A DNA stretch of 64,000 nt from Stappia sp. ES.058 (GTDB lineage Bacteria; Pseudomonadota; Alphaproteobacteria; Rhizobiales; Stappiaceae): positions 4,321,001 to 4,385,000 of the forward strand of contig NZ_LT629784.1 in the NCBI RefSeq assembly GCF_900105595.1. Reading direction: 5' to 3'. A model generated the notes under the pieces. That model saw only the letters and a list, made by a program, of their open reading frames with translations. It was not told where the DNA came from and did no database searches. Both the position numbers and the translations under genes were made by a program. Each line of letters starts with the position of its first letter. The first letter of the stretch is position 1. Below, in pieces: positions 8,439 to 17,411 of this stretch.

Positions 8439-10268
8439 ATGGCAGGAAAAGCCTATACCTTCGTCGATCACAGCTATGACGTTGTGGTGGTCGGAGCCGG
8501 CGGCGCGGGTCTCAGGGCAACGCTCGGCATGGCCGAACAGGGTCTGAGAACCGCCTGCATCTCCAAGGTGTTTCCCACCCGCTCGCATACGGTCGCGGCG
8601 CAGGGCGGCATCGCCGCCAGCCTGCAGAACATGACGCCCGACAGCTGGCAGTGGCACATGTACGACACCGTGAAGGGATCCGACTGGCTCGGCGATACGG
8701 ATGCCATGGAGTATCTCGCTCGCGAGGCGCCCAAGGCCGTGTATGAGCTGGAGCACTACGGCGTGCCCTTCTCGCGCACCGAGGACGGGCGCATCTATCA
8801 GCGTCCCTTCGGCGGTCACATGCAGAACTTCGGCGAAGGCCCCCCCGTGCAGCGCACCTGCGCGGCGGCCGACCGCACCGGCCACGCCATCCTGCATACG
8901 CTTTACGGTCAGTCGCTCAAGAACAATGCGGAATTCTATATCGAGTACTTCGCGCTTGACCTGATCATGTCGGACGACGGCGTGTGCCAGGGCGTGATTG
9001 CCTGGAACCTCGACGACGGCACCATCCATCGCTTCTCGGCCAAGATGGTGGTTCTGGCGACCGGCGGCTACGGCCGCGCCTATTTCTCCGCCACCTCCGC
9101 TCACACCTGCACCGGCGACGGAGGCGGCATGGTGGCGCGCGCCGGCCTGCCGCTTCAGGACATGGAGTTCGTCCAGTTCCACCCGACCGGCATCTATGGT
9201 GCGGGCTGCCTGATCACGGAGGGCGCACGCGGCGAAGGCGGCTATCTGGTCAACTCCGAGGGCGAGCGTTTCATGGAGCGTTATGCCCCGTCGGCCAAGG
9301 ATCTGGCCTCGCGTGACGTGGTCTCGCGCTGCATGACCATGGAAATCCGCGAAGGTCGCGGCGTGGGCAAGAACAAGGATCATATCTTCCTGCATCTTGA
9401 CCATCTGGATCCGGACATCCTGGGCGAGCGCCTTCCGGGCATTTCGGAATCGGCGAAGATCTTTGCAGGCGTCGACGTGACCAAGGAGCCGATCCCGGTG
9501 CTTCCGACCGTCCACTACAACATGGGCGGTATCCCGACGAACTACTGGGGCGAGGTGCTGAACCCGACCAAGGACGATCCCAACGCGATCCAGCCGGGAC
9601 TGATGGCGGTTGGCGAAGCGGGCTGCGCCTCGGTGCATGGCGCCAACCGTCTCGGTTCCAACTCGCTGATCGACCTTGTCGTCTTCGGGCGTGCGGCGGC
9701 CATTCGCGCGGCGGAGATCGTCGATCCGAAGACTGCCGTGCCGACGCCGAACGAGGCAAGCTCGGACAAGATCATGGCTCGCTTCGACAAGCTGCGCCAT
9801 GCCGACGGCCAGACGCCGACCGCGCAGCTGCGCGAAAAGATGCAGCGCGCCATGCAGGAAGACGCTGCCGTGTTCCGCACCCAGGAAAGCCTCGCGCAGG
9901 GCTGCGAGCGCATTTCCGCGATCTGGGGCGAGCTGTCCGACCTCAAGGTCACCGACCGTTCGATGATCTGGAACTCCGACCTGGTGGAAACGCTGGAGCT
10001 GGAGAACCTGATGGCCAATGCGATCACCACCGTCTATGGCGCCGAGGCGCGCAAGGAAAGTCGTGGAGCGCACGCCCGCGAGGATTACAAGGACGGCCCG
10101 CTCGGCGGACGCAACGACGACGACTGGCGCAAGCACACGCTCGCCTGGGTCGCCGAGGACGGCAAGGTCGAACTGGATTACCGCGCCGTTGTCACCGATC
10201 CGCTGACGACCCTCGACGAGGGCGGCATCGACCCCAAGAAGATCGCGCCCAAGGCACGCGTGTACTGA
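8439..10268 (+). CDS. sdhA: Succinate dehydrogenase flavoprotein subunit
   Basis: A 609-residue catalytic subunit that oxidises succinate to fumarate. The FAD-binding motif [13 protein letters not shown] lies near residue 12-24. The covalent FAD site is [10 protein letters not shown] near residue 45-54. The substrate-site motif [20 protein letters not shown] and the later [18 protein letters not shown] are intact. Length and motifs are normal. It is followed by an FkbM-type methyltransferase gene rather than directly by sdhB. Confidence 0.98.
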   Translation: MAGKAYTFVDHSYDVVVVGAGGAGLRATLGMAEQGLRTACISKVFPTRSHTVAAQGGIAASLQNMTPDSWQWHMYDTVKGSDWLGDTDAMEYLAREAPKAVYELEHYGVPFSRTEDGRIYQRPFGGHMQNFGEGPPVQRTCAAADRTGHAILHTLYGQSLKNNAEFYIEYFALDLIMSDDGVCQGVIAWNLDDGTIHRFSAKMVVLATGGYGRAYFSATSAHTCTGDGGGMVARAGLPLQDMEFVQFHPTGIYGAGCLITEGARGEGGYLVNSEGERFMERYAPSAKDLASRDVVSRCMTMEIREGRGVGKNKDHIFLHLDHLDPDILGERLPGISESAKIFAGVDVTKEPIPVLPTVHYNMGGIPTNYWGEVLNPTKDDPNAIQPGLMAVGEAGCASVHGANRLGSNSLIDLVVFGRAAAIRAAEIVDPKTAVPTPNEASSDKIMARFDKLRHADGQTPTAQLREKMQRAMQEDAAVFRTQESLAQGCERISAIWGELSDLKVTDRSMIWNSDLVETLELENLMANAITTVYGAEARKESRGAHAREDYKDGPLGGRNDDDWRKHTLAWVAEDGKVELDYRAVVTDPLTTLDEGGIDPKKIAPKARVY

Positions 10269-10304
10269 GGACGCGCCCGGCGGGGCGGCGAAAGGCGAAG
10301 CACC

Positions 10305-11150
10305 ATGTCGATGGCGGCACGGTTTCCCGATGTAAACTCTCCCTTCGGCACCTATCGTGCCGGCGGGCGGGCACGTCTCGCCTGGGCTCTCGCCGACCGG
10401 CACGAACTGTCGCCGCGTTGGCGCAAGCGCCTGCGCGCCTTTGTCGCCCGGCATTATCGCGGTCCCTACGACCGGGAAGCCGAGGGGCTTCGGTTCCGCC
10501 TCTACCCGGGGGCCAATTACGATGATCGCAAGATCATGGCGCGGGGCCGGCTGCCGGAGCGCGACGAACACGGCCTTTTGTCGGATTGTCTCCGGCCCGG
10601 TGCCGTCTTCGTCGATATCGGCGCCAATGTCGGAAGCTACAGCCTCGACGCCGCGCGCCGCGGTGCGAGGGTTCTGGCGATCGAGGCGGACAGCGAGACG
10701 GCGGCGAAACTGGCGTTCAATCTGGCCGCCAACAGTCTTGGCGATGTCGAGGTGGAAAATGTCGCGGTCGGCGCCCGCGACGAGGTTTTGGACCTTTGGA
10801 GCGAGCCGTCGAATTGCGGTTTCGCGACGCTGGTGAGCGATCTGACGACCGGAGAATGGGCCGGCGACTGGAAGTCCCGCCCCGTGCAGGTCCGTCCGCT
10901 CGCCGACATTCTGGTGGACCACCGCATAGCCCGCGTCGATGTCTTGAAGATCGACGTGGAGGGCTTTGAGGACAGGGCGCTTCTGCCCTATGTGAACCGG
11001 CTGGAAGACGACGACCTTCCGGGCGCCATCCTGCTGGAGACCAACTGCCGGGACCACTGGCAGCACGATTGCATTGCAGAGCTTCAGGCGCGCGGTTATC
11101 GCGCGGCCGGAGCGACCAAAGACAACACGATCTTCCGGCGCGGCGCCTGA
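10305..11150 (+). CDS. FkbM family methyltransferase inside the sdh operon
   Basis: A 281-residue SAM-dependent methyltransferase. Motif I is [13 protein letters not shown] (101-113), followed by the acidic loop VLAIEAD and the post-motif [10 protein letters not shown] typical of the FkbM family. FkbM enzymes O-methylate sugars or small molecules; the substrate here is unknown. It lies 36 bp after sdhA and 55 bp before sdhB in the same direction, so it is probably cotranscribed with complex II. No export signal is seen, so it should be cytoplasmic. A role in modifying quinone, flavin or a protein partner cannot be judged from sequence. Confidence 0.87.
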   Translation: MSMAARFPDVNSPFGTYRAGGRARLAWALADRHELSPRWRKRLRAFVARHYRGPYDREAEGLRFRLYPGANYDDRKIMARGRLPERDEHGLLSDCLRPGAVFVDIGANVGSYSLDAARRGARVLAIEADSETAAKLAFNLAANSLGDVEVENVAVGARDEVLDLWSEPSNCGFATLVSDLTTGEWAGDWKSRPVQVRPLADILVDHRIARVDVLKIDVEGFEDRALLPYVNRLEDDDLPGAILLETNCRDHWQHDCIAELQARGYRAAGATKDNTIFRRGA

Positions 11151-11205
11151 AGATCCCGATGACGAGGCCGCCGTCGACGGCGGGCCAAACGCGGAGCGAA
11201 ACAAG

Positions 11206-11988
11206 ATGGTACAGCTGACGCTTCCCAAGAACTCGCAGATGACGGAGGGCAAGGTCTGGGACAAGCCGACCGCCGCCAACCACCTGCACGAGTTCCGGAT
11301 CTACCGCTGGAACCCGGACGACGGGCGCAATCCGCGTGTCGACACCTACTTCATCGACAAGGACGATTGCGGCCCGATGGTCCTCGACGGGCTGATCTAC
11401 ATCAAGGACAAGATCGATCCGACGCTGACCTTCCGCCGCTCCTGTCGCGAGGGCATCTGCGGCTCCTGCGCGATGAACATCGACGGCACCAACACGCTGG
11501 CCTGCACCAAGGGCATGGAAGAGATCGGCGCCGGGCCGGTGAAGATCTACCCGCTGCCGCACATGCCGGTGGTCAAGGATCTGGTGCCGGATCTCACGCG
11601 CTTCTACGCTCAGCATCGCTCGATCGAGCCCTGGCTGAAGACAACGACGCCGGCCCCGGAAAAGGAGTGGCGTCAGTCGCACGACGATCGCGCCAAGCTC
11701 GACGGGCTGTACGAGTGCATTCTCTGCGCCTGCTGTTCGACATCGTGCCCGAGCTACTGGTGGAATGGCGATCGCTACCTCGGCCCGGCTGTGCTGCTTC
11801 AGGCCTATCGCTGGCTGATCGACAGCCGCGACGAGGCCACCGGTGAGCGTCTGGACGATCTGGAAGATCCTTTCCGCCTCTACCGCTGTCACACGATCAT
11901 GAATTGTGCGCAGGCCTGTCCCAAGGGCCTCAACCCGGCCAAGGCCATCGCCGAGATCAAGAAAATGATGGTCGAGCGGCGGGTCTGA
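11206..11988 (+). CDS. sdhB: Succinate dehydrogenase iron-sulfur subunit
   Basis: A 260-residue electron-transfer subunit. The [2Fe-2S] ligands are Cys80, Cys85, Cys88 and Cys100 ([12 protein letters not shown]...LAC). The [4Fe-4S] and [3Fe-4S] clusters use [16 protein letters not shown] near 171-184 and [14 protein letters not shown] near 218-231. It passes electrons from SdhA to ubiquinone. The start [15 protein letters not shown] at 11206 is standard. The last 49 codons have a second, diverged copy about 1 kb downstream. Its stop is only 12 bases from the stop of the convergent transglycosylase-like gene, leaving no room for its own terminator. Confidence 0.97.
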   Translation: MVQLTLPKNSQMTEGKVWDKPTAANHLHEFRIYRWNPDDGRNPRVDTYFIDKDDCGPMVLDGLIYIKDKIDPTLTFRRSCREGICGSCAMNIDGTNTLACTKGMEEIGAGPVKIYPLPHMPVVKDLVPDLTRFYAQHRSIEPWLKTTTPAPEKEWRQSHDDRAKLDGLYECILCACCSTSCPSYWWNGDRYLGPAVLLQAYRWLIDSRDEATGERLDDLEDPFRLYRCHTIMNCAQACPKGLNPAKAIAEIKKMMVERRV

Positions 11989-12000
11989 CCGCAGTCGGTC

Positions 12001-12657
12001 CTACCGGCAGCCTTCGAGCCAGACATCGCCGTGATCGAGCGGCGCGCATTTGTCTTCCGCAAGGCGGGCGATCCGCGCTGTCCGTTCCTCCAGCTCGGCG
12101 TCCGTGCCGCGCAGGTCGTATTTGCCCGGCGCGATCATCACGGCGACGAGCTTGAGGAATTCCGTGTGGCCGATCGCGGCCGGCGCCGCGCCATAGACCG
12201 TTTCGGACGCGTCGAAGAATCCGGTCATCCAGCCGTTCGGCCCGCGGCCCATCTCCAGCGTGTCGAGCCACAGCGCCATGATCTCGTCCTTCGAAAGCCG
12301 TGCCTCGAGGCCGAGCGCGTAGCCGGTCTGGCGGATCTTGCCGATCCCCGGACGGAAAGTCTCAAAGCCGAGCCTTTTGGCGAGCGATTGCGTGACGGTG
12401 GTCAGCCCCGCGCCGGGTGTGCTCATGTCGACGCCGGCATGGTCGCGGAAGGCCGGGTCCTGGACCTTGAGCAGATCGTCGAGCCGGTCCTTGCCGAGAT
12501 CGCTTCCGCCGCGCCCGTCGGCGATCAGCGCGCCGGCCCGATTTTGCAACCGGTCGGCATCCGCCACCGCGTCGAGATAGCCCTTTCCGCCATAGCTGAG
12601 CGCGGCGACGATGACGGCCAGCAGCGCGACAACGACGATTTTGACGAGACGTCTCAT
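12001..12657 (-). CDS. Transglycosylase (GT51)-like membrane-anchored protein, degenerate active site
   Basis: A 218-residue protein with one N-terminal transmembrane segment (residues 4-22). It matches the glycosyltransferase-51 pattern of penicillin-binding proteins: QDPAFRDHAGVD (66-77) aligns with the motif EDxxFxxHxGxD, TVTQSLAKRL (87-96) with the TITQQLAKN motif, and SKDEIMALWLD with SKxEILExYLN. The first catalytic Glu is Gln66 and the second-motif Glu is absent, so polymerisation of lipid II seems unlikely. It may be a binding or regulatory relative of peptidoglycan synthases. It is convergent with sdhB and separates it from its second 3' end. Confidence 0.65.
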   Translation of the reverse strand: MRRLVKIVVVALLAVIVAALSYGGKGYLDAVADADRLQNRAGALIADGRGGSDLGKDRLDDLLKVQDPAFRDHAGVDMSTPGAGLTTVTQSLAKRLGFETFRPGIGKIRQTGYALGLEARLSKDEIMALWLDTLEMGRGPNGWMTGFFDASETVYGAAPAAIGHTEFLKLVAVMIAPGKYDLRGTDAELEERTARIARLAEDKCAPLDHGDVWLEGCR

Positions 12658-12881
12658 GTGTACCCCTTTTTCGTTTTTGCGATAATCGAAGGAGATCTTT
12701 GCCGGATGACGGTTTCGGCGCGAAAGTGGTCCGAAATGCGGCGAAGGATCTTTCCGGCCTTTCGCATAGCTCAAGCCGGCGTCGAAGGCGGCGTGCTTGT
12801 AAGGAGCGCCCCGCGCCGCGAACCTCGATGTGGCGGGCCTGAATTCCTGTCGACGGGCTGCGAGGGCAGGGCGGGGCGCCC

Positions 12882-13028
12882 GGCGAACGGCTTGACCACC
12901 TCGAAGACCCGTTCCGTCTCTACCGCTGTCACACGATCACGAATTGTGCGCAGACCTGTCCCAAGGGCCTCAACCCGGCCAAGGCCATCGCCGAAATCAA
13001 GAAGATGATGGTTGAACGGCGCGTGTAA
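12882..13028 (+). pseudogene. Remnant of a second sdhB: 3'-terminal 48 codons plus stop
   Basis: The frame from 12882 reads [20 protein letters not shown] and onward to MMVERRV and a TAA stop, matching the end of SdhB at 11842-11988. By hand alignment 19 of 147 bases differ, but only three residues change (Asp to His, Met to Thr, Ala to Thr); the rest are silent. Similarity stops abruptly upstream of about 12873. No start codon or ribosome site is present. A terminator hairpin follows 30 bp later. It is best read as the tail of a former sdhB whose body was replaced or cut away. Confidence 0.85.
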
Positions 13029-13057
13029 GGCGAACGGCTGTCATCGCCGATAGGTCG

Positions 13058-13086
13058 AAAAGCCGTCTTTCGGCGGCGGCTTTTCT
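13058..13086 (+). terminator. Rho-independent terminator after the sdhB remnant
   Basis: An inverted repeat AAAAGCCG (13058-13065) and CGGCTTTT (13077-13084) encloses a short loop and ends in a T-run. It follows the stop of the sdhB remnant, where the terminator of an original sdh operon would be expected. Confidence 0.75.
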
Positions 13087-13167
13087 GTTGTCGGGGAGGT
13101 TGAATGCAATTGCACGGCATGCTCAATTGTTCTTGTTTTGTTCAATTCAAGGTTTTGGAGAATGGCA

Positions 13168-13545
13168 ATGCATAAACCCCGATTGGGCGTTGTGGTGATC
13201 GATTGCCAGGGCGAGGATCCGGCGGCGTATGAGGCGTTCTGGGCTGCGGCCCTCGGGCGTGAACGCGAAACCGATCCGATTGATCCGAAGTATCGCGATC
13301 TGAGGGGGCCGGAAGCAGAGATCGGGGTTCTGGCCCCGGCTGTAGATCACCCGCCGCGCGTCCATTTCGATATCGAGACAGACGACATCGACGCCGAGGT
13401 CGCGCGGCTTGAATAGCTTGGCGCGACGCGGGTCGCAGCGCTCAGGGGCTGGGTGGTGATGCAGGCGCCGAGCGGTCACAGGTTTTATGTGGTCCAGCCG
13501 CAGCGTCCGGATTTTGCGGACAATGCGAACGCCTGGGCGGATTGA
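13168..13545 (+). pseudogene. VOC (glyoxalase/bleomycin resistance) family gene interrupted by an in-frame amber codon
   Basis: The frame from MHKPRLGVVVIDCQGEDP encodes the first half of a small VOC protein (DPAAYEAFWAAALG, then VHFDIETDDIDAEVARLE). A TAG at 13414-13416 interrupts it. The same frame continues directly with LGATRVAALRGWVVMQAPSG and HRFYVVQPQRPDF to a TGA at 13543. The expected family text at this point is 'LExLGA', so a single codon has turned into a stop. GGAG lies 7 bases before 13168. Intact, the product would be a 125-residue metal-dependent enzyme of unknown substrate. A sequencing error or stop suppression is possible. Confidence 0.8.
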
Positions 13546-13712
13546 GAGCGAGGCGCGATTGCGTCGATCCCATTCGGCAGCAACGGGCACTCGAAAATGA
13601 ACCGCAAGAGCGGACGGATCATGCGCGATCCGCCCGGCTTGTAGAGACCGAAGGCTTTGGGAGAGCACCAACACAGGCCCGGTGCCTCCTCTCGGCATGC
13701 CGGCGGCAGCGT

Positions 13713-14332
13713 CTAGAAGTGGTAGTTGATCCGAGCTCGAACGAGGTCAAGCTGACCCTTTAGGCCGAAGGTCGCGCCGCCTATATTGTAATTCTTGCTG
13801 CCGAAGTCGTGATGCTGATACTCGACACCGGCCGAGACGGTTTCCGTCACAAAGGCCTCGACACCGGCGCCGAGGACCCAGCCGATATGTGTGTTGGAGT
13901 CGCTCACGCCGGCTCCGGGTTGGTAAACTCCACGCCGGCCGCGCTGATGCCGCCGGTAGCGAAAACCAGGAACCGGTCATGCGTAAAGCCGGCGCGAAGC
14001 CGAGCGGACGCCAGCCACTTTGCTTCTTCCTTGTTGCCCAGGTTTGTCGTTCCGTTGATGTCGAGCAGGCTGCCGTCGATCTCGACGCCGAACAGGAACT
14101 GCTGGAACATGTAAATGTAACCCGCGTGTGCGCTACCCAGGAAGCCGTCGAACCGGTCGGAGCTGCCGAAGGAGTCGGCCCCCTTGATCCAGCCATAACC
14201 GGCGTGCGCACCGGCGTAAAACCCGCTCCAGTCATATTGCTGATCAAAGCGATTGTAAGAGAGGTCAGCAGCGGATGCGTGGCCGCTCACTGATCCAAGG
14301 GCTACAGCACATATTGCAAAAAACTTCTTCAT
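13713..14332 (-). pseudogene. Outer membrane beta-barrel protein (Omp25/Omp31-like), frameshifted
   Basis: Reading from 14332, a signal peptide (MKKFFAICAVALGSVSGHASA) leads into a small barrel: YDWSGFYAGAHAGYGW, FGVEIDGSLLDINGTT, ARLRAGFTHDRFLVFATGG. The frame hits TGA at about 13904. The adjacent frame, starting at the overlapping ATGA, continues with DSNTHIGWVLGAGVEAFVTE and ends RARINYHF with the C-terminal Phe needed for outer-membrane insertion. The two halves make one normal-length eight-strand barrel, so a one-base loss near 13904-13920 has broken it. Whether this is true decay or a sequence error needs reads. Confidence 0.82.
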
Positions 14333-14485
14333 CTAATCGGTCCCTTTAATTCAAAGATTATGAATGAACTGACAGTATCTCTCCGTGTGGTCAATTGCGC
14401 TTTGCACACGCTAAGCGTGCAAATTTCCTCTTTTTGGTGTGCGATGCATTTTTGCGCTTGAGTGATGGAGGTATCCTGCTCCCCC

Positions 14486-14863
14486 TCAGCTCCACACCGG
14501 GCTGGTGAAGATCGCGATTGTCGAAATGAAGCCGACGGCCCAGGCGATCGAGCGCGGGGTGGCGCGGTCGCTCCAGTAGCAAAACACATAGATCAGCCGC
14601 GCGCCGATGAAGAGGCCGGCGAGCCGGTCGATCCAGGCGGCGTCGCCGCCCTGCCACAGGCCGACGATGACCGCGACGGCGAAGATCGGAAACGCCTCGA
14701 AGCCATTTGCCTGGGCGGCGGCGGCGTGCGCGCGAAAGCCCGTTCTCCAGTAGTCGGGATCGCGCGGGTTCGCATTGTCGAAATCCTTGGAGAGTTTCGC
14801 CGGAAAGGCGGAAAGGATCGGCAGAATGGCGGCGGCGAGAATGCACCAGATGGCAAAGGGCAT
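14486..14863 (-). CDS. MAPEG family membrane protein
   Basis: A 125-residue protein with four hydrophobic segments. The core ANPRDPDYWRTGFRAHAAAAQANGFE is followed by WIDRLAGLFIGARLIYVFCYW, both typical of MAPEG-type proteins (membrane-associated proteins in eicosanoid and glutathione metabolism; 'inner membrane protein' in bacteria). The bacterial function is not established. It stands alone on the minus strand, with a divergent gene 185 bp upstream. Confidence 0.85.
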   Translation of the reverse strand: MPFAIWCILAAAILPILSAFPAKLSKDFDNANPRDPDYWRTGFRAHAAAAQANGFEAFPIFAVAVIVGLWQGGDAAWIDRLAGLFIGARLIYVFCYWSDRATPRSIAWAVGFISTIAIFTSPVWS

Positions 14864-15048
14864 GAAATCTGTCCTGTCGTGCTAGGGGGGCGTTCCTCCC
14901 CGATTGTGTTCGCCCTTTTCGGGCCTGCGTCAAGGTTGCGGCCCGTTCTTGCAGGGATTTGATCCAGCGCATGGCGCTGCGCGCGCGGCGATGCTGTGTC
15001 TTGGGCAAATGGCCCGCAAGGCCATCAAGACATCAAGGAGACAGACGT

Positions 15049-15396
15049 ATGGCCGTCAGTGACTGGAACGCCTTCATCGCCCAGACCGATGCCCGCATGG
15101 CGGAGCTTCGCACGGGCATCCCCGGCGTGGCGAAGGGGTTTCACGAGATCGCCCGCTCGGCCATCGGCGAAGGCGCCCTCGATTCCAAGACCAAGGAGCT
15201 GATCGCGCTGTCCATCGGCATCACGGTCAGGTGCGACGGCTGTCTCGCCTATCACGCCAAGGCCGCCGCCCGATACGGCGCGACGCGTGAGGAGGTGATG
15301 GAAGCCATAGGTGTTGCCGTCTACATGGGCGGTGGCCCGTCGATGATCTACGGCGCGGAGGCGCTTGCCGCCTTCGACAGCTTTTCCGCGGCATAG
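15049..15396 (+). CDS. Carboxymuconolactone decarboxylase/AhpD-like protein
   Basis: A 115-residue alpha-helical protein with the peroxidase-type motif CDGCLAYHAKAAA (about residues 63-75): two cysteines and a downstream His as in AhpD. This suggests a thiol-disulfide or peroxidase role rather than the ring-opening decarboxylase of the family name. An AAGGAG ribosome site lies 9 bases before the ATG at 15049, fixing the start. No clear operon partner is present. Confidence 0.86.
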   Translation: MAVSDWNAFIAQTDARMAELRTGIPGVAKGFHEIARSAIGEGALDSKTKELIALSIGITVRCDGCLAYHAKAAARYGATREEVMEAIGVAVYMGGGPSMIYGAEALAAFDSFSAA

Positions 15397-15523
15397 GTCG
15401 GCGATCTGGAAATCGTCATGAATTTGCCGGACCTCGTCCGCGTTTCGTCATATTGCCGTTTTGCCGTTTCGCTATAGGTCGCTGCGGGCTGCGAGGGGCT
15501 CGACGCTGGCGGCAGGAACGAGC

Positions 15524-15973
15524 ATGGCGACGACGATCTTGTTTGTGTGCAATGACAATGCCGGTCTCAGCCCGATGGCCGAGGCCTGCCTCAATGCAAT
15601 CAGCGACGGCAGCGTGCGCGCATTTTCCGCCGGCCTTGTTCCCGCCAGCCATCTGGCGCCGGCGACAGCGCGCGTTCTTGCGGAAAACGGCATCCCGGCC
15701 GGCGGACTCGCGCCCAAGTCCTGGGAACTGTTTGCGCTCCCCCATGCGCCATCGCCGGACATGGTCATCGCGCTTGGCCCGGACGTGGAAGACACGCCAG
15801 TGGACGTGTGGCCATGGCCGACGCGCCACGCCCGGTGGGCCGTCGAACCCGGGCGGAGCACGATGAGCCCGATCGAGCAGGCGCGGAAGACGTTCTCCGC
15901 GCTGCGCCGCGACATAGAGCAGCGATTCGCCGGCTGTCGGTCCGTCACGGGCGCCTGGCGCCAGTCCGCATGA
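15524..15973 (+). CDS. Low-molecular-weight phosphatase/arsenate reductase-like protein lacking the P-loop arginine
   Basis: A 149-residue protein. ILFVCNDNAGLSPMAEACLN (5-24) is the P-loop region of LMW tyrosine phosphatases and ArsC (consensus CxxNxxRSPMAEA), but the essential Arg of CX5R is Leu15. Cys9, Asn11 and the SPMAEA helix are kept. The rest has the family layout (FSAGL, ARVLAENGIPAGG). It is likely a binding protein or a changed enzyme, not an ordinary phosphatase. Its stop lies 30 bp from the end of the convergent GNAT gene. Confidence 0.72.
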   Translation: MATTILFVCNDNAGLSPMAEACLNAISDGSVRAFSAGLVPASHLAPATARVLAENGIPAGGLAPKSWELFALPHAPSPDMVIALGPDVEDTPVDVWPWPTRHARWAVEPGRSTMSPIEQARKTFSALRRDIEQRFAGCRSVTGAWRQSA

Positions 15974-16002
15974 TGCGCTCCCGACCCGACCGCGCGTACA
16001 GG

Positions 16003-16581
16003 TCACGTCCGGCTTCGCAGCAGTGTGCGCGAGCCGTCGACGACTTCGCCGAGGACGCCGAAGAAATCCGAGGTCTGTTCCCGGATGTGGCTGAACGGGG
16101 AAGCCGAACGCGGATCGATGCGGCCGACGATGTCGCCCATCTCGAAGGTGAGGTCCTTGGTGAACTTGCGGGCAAGCTGCTGCATTGCCCGGTTGGTCGC
16201 AAGGCAGTTCATATAGATGTGATGGCAGCCCCGGTTGCGGGCGGCGATCAGTGTGAGCTCCATTAGCCGCGTGCCGACGCCGCTGAGGCGGCAGGTCTCT
16301 TCCACGGAAAACGCGGCTTCCGCGGTTCGCACGTCGCCGCAGGGGCGCAGTTCCGCAACGGCCCGCAGATGTCCGTCGACGACGTAGCCGTGCAGAACGG
16401 CGTCCAGCGAAAAACTGGTTTCCGAATAGCAGCGCAGAAAGGCGTCGCTTGCCGGCATCGCAAACCGGGCACGTCGCGCGCATGGATCGAGGCGGAGCAG
16501 ATGGTCGCGAAACCGCGCCTGGTCTGCGAAGGTGAGCTTGCGATAGTAGCCGGTTGAACCGGCTTTTGATGTGTGCGGCAT
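16003..16581 (-). CDS. GNAT family N-acetyltransferase
   Basis: A 192-residue protein. The YYRKLTFADQARFRDHLLRL start is followed by AVLHGYVVDGHLRAVAELRP and the acetyl-CoA-binding loop CRLSGVGTRLMELTLIAARNRG, which is the Q/RxxGxG/A motif of GNAT enzymes. Substrate unknown. AGGAG lies 8 bases before the ATG at 16581, which is preferred to an in-frame ATG 27 bases upstream. It is divergent from the Omp19-like lipoprotein gene across about 225 bp. Confidence 0.82.
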   Translation of the reverse strand: MPHTSKAGSTGYYRKLTFADQARFRDHLLRLDPCARRARFAMPASDAFLRCYSETSFSLDAVLHGYVVDGHLRAVAELRPCGDVRTAEAAFSVEETCRLSGVGTRLMELTLIAARNRGCHHIYMNCLATNRAMQQLARKFTKDLTFEMGDIVGRIDPRSASPFSHIREQTSDFFGVLGEVVDGSRTLLRSRT

Positions 16582-16806
16582 GGGGCGCTCCTGACTGTGT
16601 TGCGCCACTCCCTGGAAGGTCTCCCCAGACCGAACTCACACTCTGGCCGCTTTACTGCGGCACTTTGATGGCAAGCTTGACGGTTGCGTCAACGATTTGG
16701 TCACCATAAACGTCGAGGATCGTCATGGGCAGTGCCCATTTGGGTCCACACCCTAGACTGCGACACCGAATTCCCGCCGGACGGACAGCACAAGGAAGAA
16801 CAGCGC

Positions 16807-17376
16807 ATGATCCGAACCGCCCCGCTTCGAACGGCTCGGCTGAGCAAGCAGATGACCGCCGTCATCTGCGTGACCCTCGCGCTTGCAGGGTGCCAGCGGC
16901 TTGGTTACGGCAGCCGCTCGGCACCGTTGCCGGCAACGCCGACCGCGCCGGTTGCGAGCCAGTCGCTCGAGCCGCTCGACCCGAGCTTCAACCCTCAGGA
17001 CACCGCGACCCTTGACGGGACGGCGCCTCTCGATGGCGAAACCCAGGTGGCCGGCGTCGATCCGCTCGCCGGTGGGCCGCCCCCGACTGCGCGCGAAATC
17101 GGGCGCAGTGACATGCTTGGAGGGTGGTCGCTGGCATCCGGTGCCGACAACTGCAAGCTCTTCATGACACTGACCACCTGGAAAGGCGGGTACCGCGCCA
17201 ATTCCCGCGGCTGTGCGACACCGAACCTGCAGACTGTTTCGGCCTGGGATCTTCAAGGCAAGCAGGTGAGTCTGAAGGACGGTGAAGGAGCCACCATAGC
17301 CGAACTCTATTCGACGGGCGCCGAACGCTTTTCGGGTCGGACCGCAAGTGGCGTCCCGATCTCCGTGTTCCGTTAA
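16807..17376 (+). CDS. Omp19-like lipoprotein with AprI/Inh protease-inhibitor domain
   Basis: A 189-residue lipoprotein. The signal peptide ends with the lipobox LALAGC, with Cys29 as the lipidated residue. A low-complexity Pro/Ala/Asp linker (about 35-95) leads to a C-terminal domain beginning MLGGWSLASGADNCKLFMTL, which matches the Inh/Omp19 barrel. In Brucella, Omp19 is an outer-membrane lipoprotein that inhibits proteases. The start follows a 130-bp leader. It is 35 bp before a CMD-family gene but probably has its own promoter. Confidence 0.86.
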   Translation: MIRTAPLRTARLSKQMTAVICVTLALAGCQRLGYGSRSAPLPATPTAPVASQSLEPLDPSFNPQDTATLDGTAPLDGETQVAGVDPLAGGPPPTAREIGRSDMLGGWSLASGADNCKLFMTLTTWKGGYRANSRGCATPNLQTVSAWDLQGKQVSLKDGEGATIAELYSTGAERFSGRTASGVPISVFR

Positions 17377-17411
17377 ACCGCGGGCGCGCCGCAGACCACT
17401 GGAGAAACCCG

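Noticed and set aside
8418..11279. Very long open frame on the minus strand across sdhA, the methyltransferase and sdhB
   Set aside because: It is antisense to genes with clear motifs and has the His/Arg/Gly/Asp-rich composition of a GC-rich shadow frame.
12000..14400. Insertion sequence or integron causing the sdhB duplication
   Set aside because: No transposase, integrase, terminal inverted repeat or target duplication could be seen.
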